DNA from: DASUPK01 sp963736305
GTDB lineage: Bacteria; Actinomycetota; Thermoleophilia; Solirubrobacterales; 70-9
NCBI GenBank assembly: GCA_963736305.1
Contig: CAVTOD010000007.1
Span: forward strand, 310,001-374,000
DNA length: 64,000 nt
Reading direction: 5' to 3'
Shown here: in pieces, positions 60,862 to 64,000 of the stretch
Layout of the letters: the number at the start of each line of letters is the position of its first letter
Numbering within the stretch: the first letter of the stretch is position 1
Notes under the pieces: generated by a model
Told to the model about the DNA's origin: nothing
What the model saw: only the letters and a program-made list of their open reading frames with translations
Database searches by the model: none
Position numbers and translations under genes: made by a program

Positions 60862-61751
60862 GCAGGGCCGGCTTCGTCGGGCTCGCGGGCCGTCCCAACG
60901 TCGGCAAGTCGACCCTCGTCAACGCGATCGTCGGGGCCCACGTCGCGATCGTCTCCGAGCGCCCGCAGACGACCCGCCGCGCGATCCGCGGAGTGGCGAC
61001 CGACCTCGCCGCGGATTGGCAGCTCGTGATGACCGATCTCCCGGGGGTGCAGCGCCCGCGGGACGCTCTCACCGAGCGGATGCAGCGCAGGGTGGAGAGG
61101 GAAATCGCCGACTCCGATGCGGTTCTCTTCGTCATCAATGCCGAGCAGGGCGTCGGGCCCGGCGATCGCTTCATCTCCAAGGCGCTGCTCCAGTCGAGCA
61201 TCGACACGCCGGTCGTCTGCGCCGTCAACAAGATCGACCGGCTGAACAACGCCGAGACGGCGGCCGTGCTCTCGCAGGTCGGCGAGATCCACGGCGTTGA
61301 CGAGATCTATCCGGTCAGCGCCAGGAAGGGCCACGGCCTGGAGCCGATGATCGCGAAGCTCGTCGAGCTCCTGCCCGAGAGCCCCTTCCTCTTCCCGCCG
61401 GAGCAGCGCTCGGACCTGCCCAGCGAGGTCCTGCTCGCCGAGCTGATCCGCGAGCAGGTCCTGCGCCGGACTCGCGACGAGCTGCCGCACGCCGTCGAGG
61501 TCCAGGTCTCCGAGGTCACCCACCGCGAGGACGGCGTTGTCGAGGTTCATGCCCACGTCTGGGCGGAGACCGAGTCCCAGAAGGGAATCCTGATCGGCTC
61601 GGCCGGCCGCAAGATCAAGGAGATCGGAACCGCTGCCCGCGGCGAGCTCGAGAAGGAGCTGGGAGCCCGCGTCTTCCTGGACCTGCAGGTGCGGGTGCGC
61701 AAGCGCTGGCGCCGGGACGAGGGCCTGCTCGACCGCCTCGGGATCGAATAG
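60858..61751 (+). CDS. era: Era GTPase
   Basis: Essential GTPase binding 16S rRNA during 30S assembly. G1 GRPNVGKSTLVN, G2 SERPQTTRRAIRG, G3 MTDLPGVQ, G4 NKID, and the C-terminal KH domain (ILIGSAGRKIKEIGTAARGE). 297 residues. The GTG start overlaps the ybeY stop. A GCGCCTT-C-AAGGCGC palindrome about 20 bases after the stop (61773-61787) may end the transcript. Confidence 0.97.
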   Translation: MSRAGFVGLAGRPNVGKSTLVNAIVGAHVAIVSERPQTTRRAIRGVATDLAADWQLVMTDLPGVQRPRDALTERMQRRVEREIADSDAVLFVINAEQGVGPGDRFISKALLQSSIDTPVVCAVNKIDRLNNAETAAVLSQVGEIHGVDEIYPVSARKGHGLEPMIAKLVELLPESPFLFPPEQRSDLPSEVLLAELIREQVLRRTRDELPHAVEVQVSEVTHREDGVVEVHAHVWAETESQKGILIGSAGRKIKEIGTAARGELEKELGARVFLDLQVRVRKRWRRDEGLLDRLGIE

Positions 61752-61791
61752 CCGCTGAACCCGCGCCTTCAAGGCGCAAGCAGGGGGTTCG

Positions 61792-61797
61792 TACAAT
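61792..61797 (+). promoter_or_regulatory. -10 box TACAAT of hisIE-trpE, leaderless
   Basis: TACAAT, 6 nt (CGCGCG), ATG at 61804. The box is near consensus; no ribosome site. Confidence 0.6.
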
Positions 61798-61803
61798 CGC
61801 GCG

Positions 61804-62478
61804 ATGGTCGTTCAGGCCGCCAGAGACGCGGCGAAGATTCGCTTCGATGAGCGCGGGCTCGTTCCGTGCGTGATGCAGGACGCCCGCTCGGGCGAGGTGC
61901 TCACCCTCGCCTACATGAACGAGGAGTCGCTGCTGCTCACGCTGGAGACGCGCGAGATCCACCTCTACAGCCGCAGCCGCCGCGAGATCTGGCACAAGGG
62001 CGCGACCTCCGGGAACGTCCAGCGGGTTCGGCAGATTCGCTACGACTGCGACGGCGACGCTCTGGTGGCGCTGGTCGACCCCGTCGGGCCCGCCTGCCAC
62101 ACGGGTGAGCGCTCCTGCTTCTACCGGGACCTCGAGGGGACGGGCGACCCCGGCGTGGAGGCACCCGGTGTGGCCGGCGAGCCTGCGCTGCTGCCCTATG
62201 AGGCCCTCGCCACGCTGGAGCGGACGCTCGTGGCGCGACAGCGCAAGCGTCCGCAGGGCAGCTACACGGTGGAGCTGCTCGAGGACTCGAAGCTCGCGGG
62301 CGAGAAGGTCTACGAGGAGGCCGCCGAGGTCGTCAAGGCCGTCAACTCGGAGTCCGAGGAGCGGGTCGCCGAGGAGGGCGCAGACGTCGTCTACCACCTG
62401 GCCGTGCTGCTCCTCTCGCGCGGCATCTCGATGGCGGAGGTCCTCCACGTCCTGAACGGCCGCCGGCGGGCGCGATGA
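61804..62478 (+). CDS. hisI: Bifunctional phosphoribosyl-AMP cyclohydrolase / phosphoribosyl-ATP pyrophosphatase
   Basis: Histidine steps 2 and 3 fused (HisIE). HisI part (residues about 10-115): LAYMNEESLLLTLETREIHL, SRSRREIWHKGATSGN, zinc ligands in YDCDGDALVALVDPVG and CHTGERSCFY. HisE part (about 140-220): QGSYTVELLEDSKLAGEKVY and EEAAEVVKAVNSESEER. 224 residues. Its stop overlaps trpE (ATGA), an amino-acid operon. Confidence 0.95.
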   Translation: MVVQAARDAAKIRFDERGLVPCVMQDARSGEVLTLAYMNEESLLLTLETREIHLYSRSRREIWHKGATSGNVQRVRQIRYDCDGDALVALVDPVGPACHTGERSCFYRDLEGTGDPGVEAPGVAGEPALLPYEALATLERTLVARQRKRPQGSYTVELLEDSKLAGEKVYEEAAEVVKAVNSESEERVAEEGADVVYHLAVLLLSRGISMAEVLHVLNGRRRAR

Positions 62479-64000
62479 ACACCGTCGGGGCCCCCGACAA
62501 GACGGGTCGCGCTGTCGCGCGCCCTCGCATGATGCCCGGCCTCGAGCCGGACCTCGACCGCGCCCGGGAGCTGGCACAGAGCGCCAACGTCGTGCCCGTC
62601 CGCTACCGGTTCATCGACGATTGCGAGACGCCGGTGAGCGCCTTCCTGAAGCTGCGCGGCGAGGGGCCGGCGTTCCTGCTCGAGTCGGCGGAGCAGGGCC
62701 GGCTGGGTCGCTGGTCCTTCCTGGGCTTCCGCCCACGGGCGATCCTGCGCTGGTCGGACGGCCGCCTCTCCGAATGGGGCGGGGACACCGCGGCGGAATC
62801 CGGCACGGGTGCCGCACCGGACCGCGTCACCGAAGCGCCGGACCCGTACGCCGCGGCGGCCGAGTACCTCGGCCGCTACGAGATCGCCGAACCGGATGAG
62901 CTGCCGCCGTTCGCCGGAGGCGCCGTCGGATTCTTCGGCTACGACCTGGTGCGCACGGTTGAGCCGCTCGCCGAGCCCAACCCCGACCCAGTCGGTCTCC
63001 CCGACATGGCCCTGATGATCACCGACGTTCTCGTCGCCTTCGACCACCAGCGCCACGAGGTGACGCTGATCGCCAACGCCTTCGTGGAGGACGGCGGGAT
63101 CGAGGAGGCCTACAGCAGGGCCGTGGACACGATCGGCGAGGTGCGCGAGCGGCTGCGCGAGCCGGTCCCCGCCGTCGAGCCGGCTGCGGAGAGGCCACCG
63201 ATCGACTTCCAATCCAACATGAGCCGCGAGCAGTTCGAGCAGACGGTGTCCCGGATCATCGAGTACGTCCACGCCGGCGATGCGTTCCAGGTGGTCCCGT
63301 CGCAGCGCTTCACCTCCCCCTGCCCGGTCGAGGCGTTCTCCATCTACCGCGGTCTCCGCACCGTCAATCCCTCGCCCTACATGTACTTCCTCGACTTCGG
63401 CGACTTCGAGATCGCCGGGGCCTCACCGGAGCCGCTGGTGAAGGTGACCGGGGACCGCGTTGAGACCAGGCCGATCGCCGGCACCTACCCGCGCGGCGCC
63501 GATGAGGAGGAGGACCGCCTCGCGGCCGAGCGCCTGCTCCAGGACGCGAAGGAGCGCGCCGAGCACGTGATGCTGGTCGACCTCGGACGCAACGACCTTG
63601 GTCGCGTCTGCGCGTACGGCTCGGTCAAGGTCGACGAGCTGATGGTCGTCGAGACCTACTCGCACGTCCTCCACATCGTCAGCCAGGTCTCGGGCAAGCT
63701 GCGGGAAGACGTCAGCGCCATGGACGCGCTGCGCTCCATCCTCCCGGCGGGCACGCTCTCCGGCGCGCCGAAGGTTCGAGCCATGCAGATCATCGACGAG
63801 CTCGAGCCGCAGAAGCGGGGGCCGTACGGAGGCGCGGTCGGCTATCTGAGCTACACGAGGGACCTGGACACGGCGATCTACATCCGCTCGGTCGTCGTCA
63901 AGGACGGCCTCGTGCACGTGCAGGCGGGCGGCGGCACGGTGGCCGATGCCAAGCCCGCCTACGAGTACAACGAGTCGGTCAACAAGGCGAAGGCGGTCTT
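62475..64000 (+). CDS. trpE: Anthranilate synthase component I (3' end outside window)
   Basis: First step of tryptophan synthesis from chorismate. The 508 complete codons visible run open to the window end. Blocks: FLLESAEQGRLGRWSFLGFR (inhibitor-binding region), GDAFQVVPSQRFTSPCPVEA, IAGASPEPLVKVTGDRVETR, PIAGTYPRGADEEEDRLAAE, LVDLGRNDLGRVCAYGSVKV, ILPAGTLSGAPKVRAMQII, and GGAVGYLSYTRDLDTAIYIR, which favours TrpE over PabB. ATG 62475 overlaps the hisIE stop. Only the last few residues are missing. Confidence 0.95.
   Translation, partial: MNTVGAPDKTGRAVARPRMMPGLEPDLDRARELAQSANVVPVRYRFIDDCETPVSAFLKLRGEGPAFLLESAEQGRLGRWSFLGFRPRAILRWSDGRLSEWGGDTAAESGTGAAPDRVTEAPDPYAAAAEYLGRYEIAEPDELPPFAGGAVGFFGYDLVRTVEPLAEPNPDPVGLPDMALMITDVLVAFDHQRHEVTLIANAFVEDGGIEEAYSRAVDTIGEVRERLREPVPAVEPAAERPPIDFQSNMSREQFEQTVSRIIEYVHAGDAFQVVPSQRFTSPCPVEAFSIYRGLRTVNPSPYMYFLDFGDFEIAGASPEPLVKVTGDRVETRPIAGTYPRGADEEEDRLAAERLLQDAKERAEHVMLVDLGRNDLGRVCAYGSVKVDELMVVETYSHVLHIVSQVSGKLREDVSAMDALRSILPAGTLSGAPKVRAMQIIDELEPQKRGPYGGAVGYLSYTRDLDTAIYIRSVVVKDGLVHVQAGGGTVADAKPAYEYNESVNKAKAV

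Overview
The window is a GC-rich, gene-dense bacterial chromosome segment. It most resembles an actinobacterium of the class Thermoleophilia (Solirubrobacterales-like); this is inference from content, not from a marker search. Supporting signs are the very high GC by eye, two putative F420-linked oxidoreductases (PPOX and LLM families), SoxR beside a DUF5519 gene, an AbiEi/DUF559 gene, cysteine-paired beta-propellers, and many promoters of the form TAnnnT placed exactly 6 nt before a start codon, which implies leaderless mRNAs. There is no rRNA, CRISPR array or insertion sequence. One tRNA gene is present.

Layout. 1-5.5 kb: end of valS, folC, two small membrane proteins, a frameshifted AbiEi/DUF559 gene, ndk and maf. 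5.5-14.3 kb: a rod-shape cluster, mreB-mrdA1-rodA1-mreC-mreD-mrdA2-rodA2, in which the PBP2/RodA pair occurs twice. 14.4-21.5 kb: RNase E/G, rplU, rpmA, a Vps62-like membrane protein, obgE and proB. 21.6-27.0 kb: an alcohol/aldehyde oxidation cassette (GMC oxidoreductase, aldehyde dehydrogenase, PfpI protein) and a beta-lactamase-fold hydrolase, lying between proB and proA. 27.0-30.1 kb: proA, nadD, rsfS and a DivIVA-like coiled-coil protein. 30.1-34.7 kb: a PD-(D/E)XK endonuclease frame that reads through tRNA-Ala(GGC) into a Phd-like domain, the two putative F420-linked genes, an acetate-transporter remnant and acs. 34.7-38.6 kb: a seven-bladed cysteine-paired propeller coupled to a sulfatase, then two small minus-strand genes. 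38.7-47 kb: leuS, a cupin, acylphosphatase, comEA, comEC, a secreted protein, holA and rpsT. 47-53.2 kb: murJ, soxR with its operator promoter, a truncated methyltransferase, lepA and small genes. 53.3-64 kb: two hot-dog dehydratases, hrcA-dnaJ-prmA, murI, yqeY-phoH-ybeY-era, and hisIE-trpE running off the end.

How the genes work together. MreBCD with two PBP2/RodA synthase pairs, MurJ (lipid II flippase) and MurI (D-glutamate supply) form a cell-wall theme. RNase E/G, L21, L27, Obg, RsfS, PrmA, YbeY, Era, LepA and S20 form a ribosome/RNA theme. ComEA and ComEC indicate DNA uptake. Acs and the SatP-type transporter would pair acetate import with activation.

Most notable signals: (1) the endonuclease/tRNA/Phd composite frame; (2) two small palindromic repeat families, each with a copy inside a coding sequence (leuS, rplU); (3) six genes whose conserved N-termini lie upstream of any ATG/GTG/TTG, so that initiation would have to use ATA, GTA, GTC, ACG, ATC or CTG; (4) 13 exactly spaced leaderless promoters. 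Five single-base frameshifts, one gene fusion by deletion and one 5'-truncated gene are also present. Several of the frameshifts fall in G/C runs, so residual assembly errors must be excluded before calling those genes broken.
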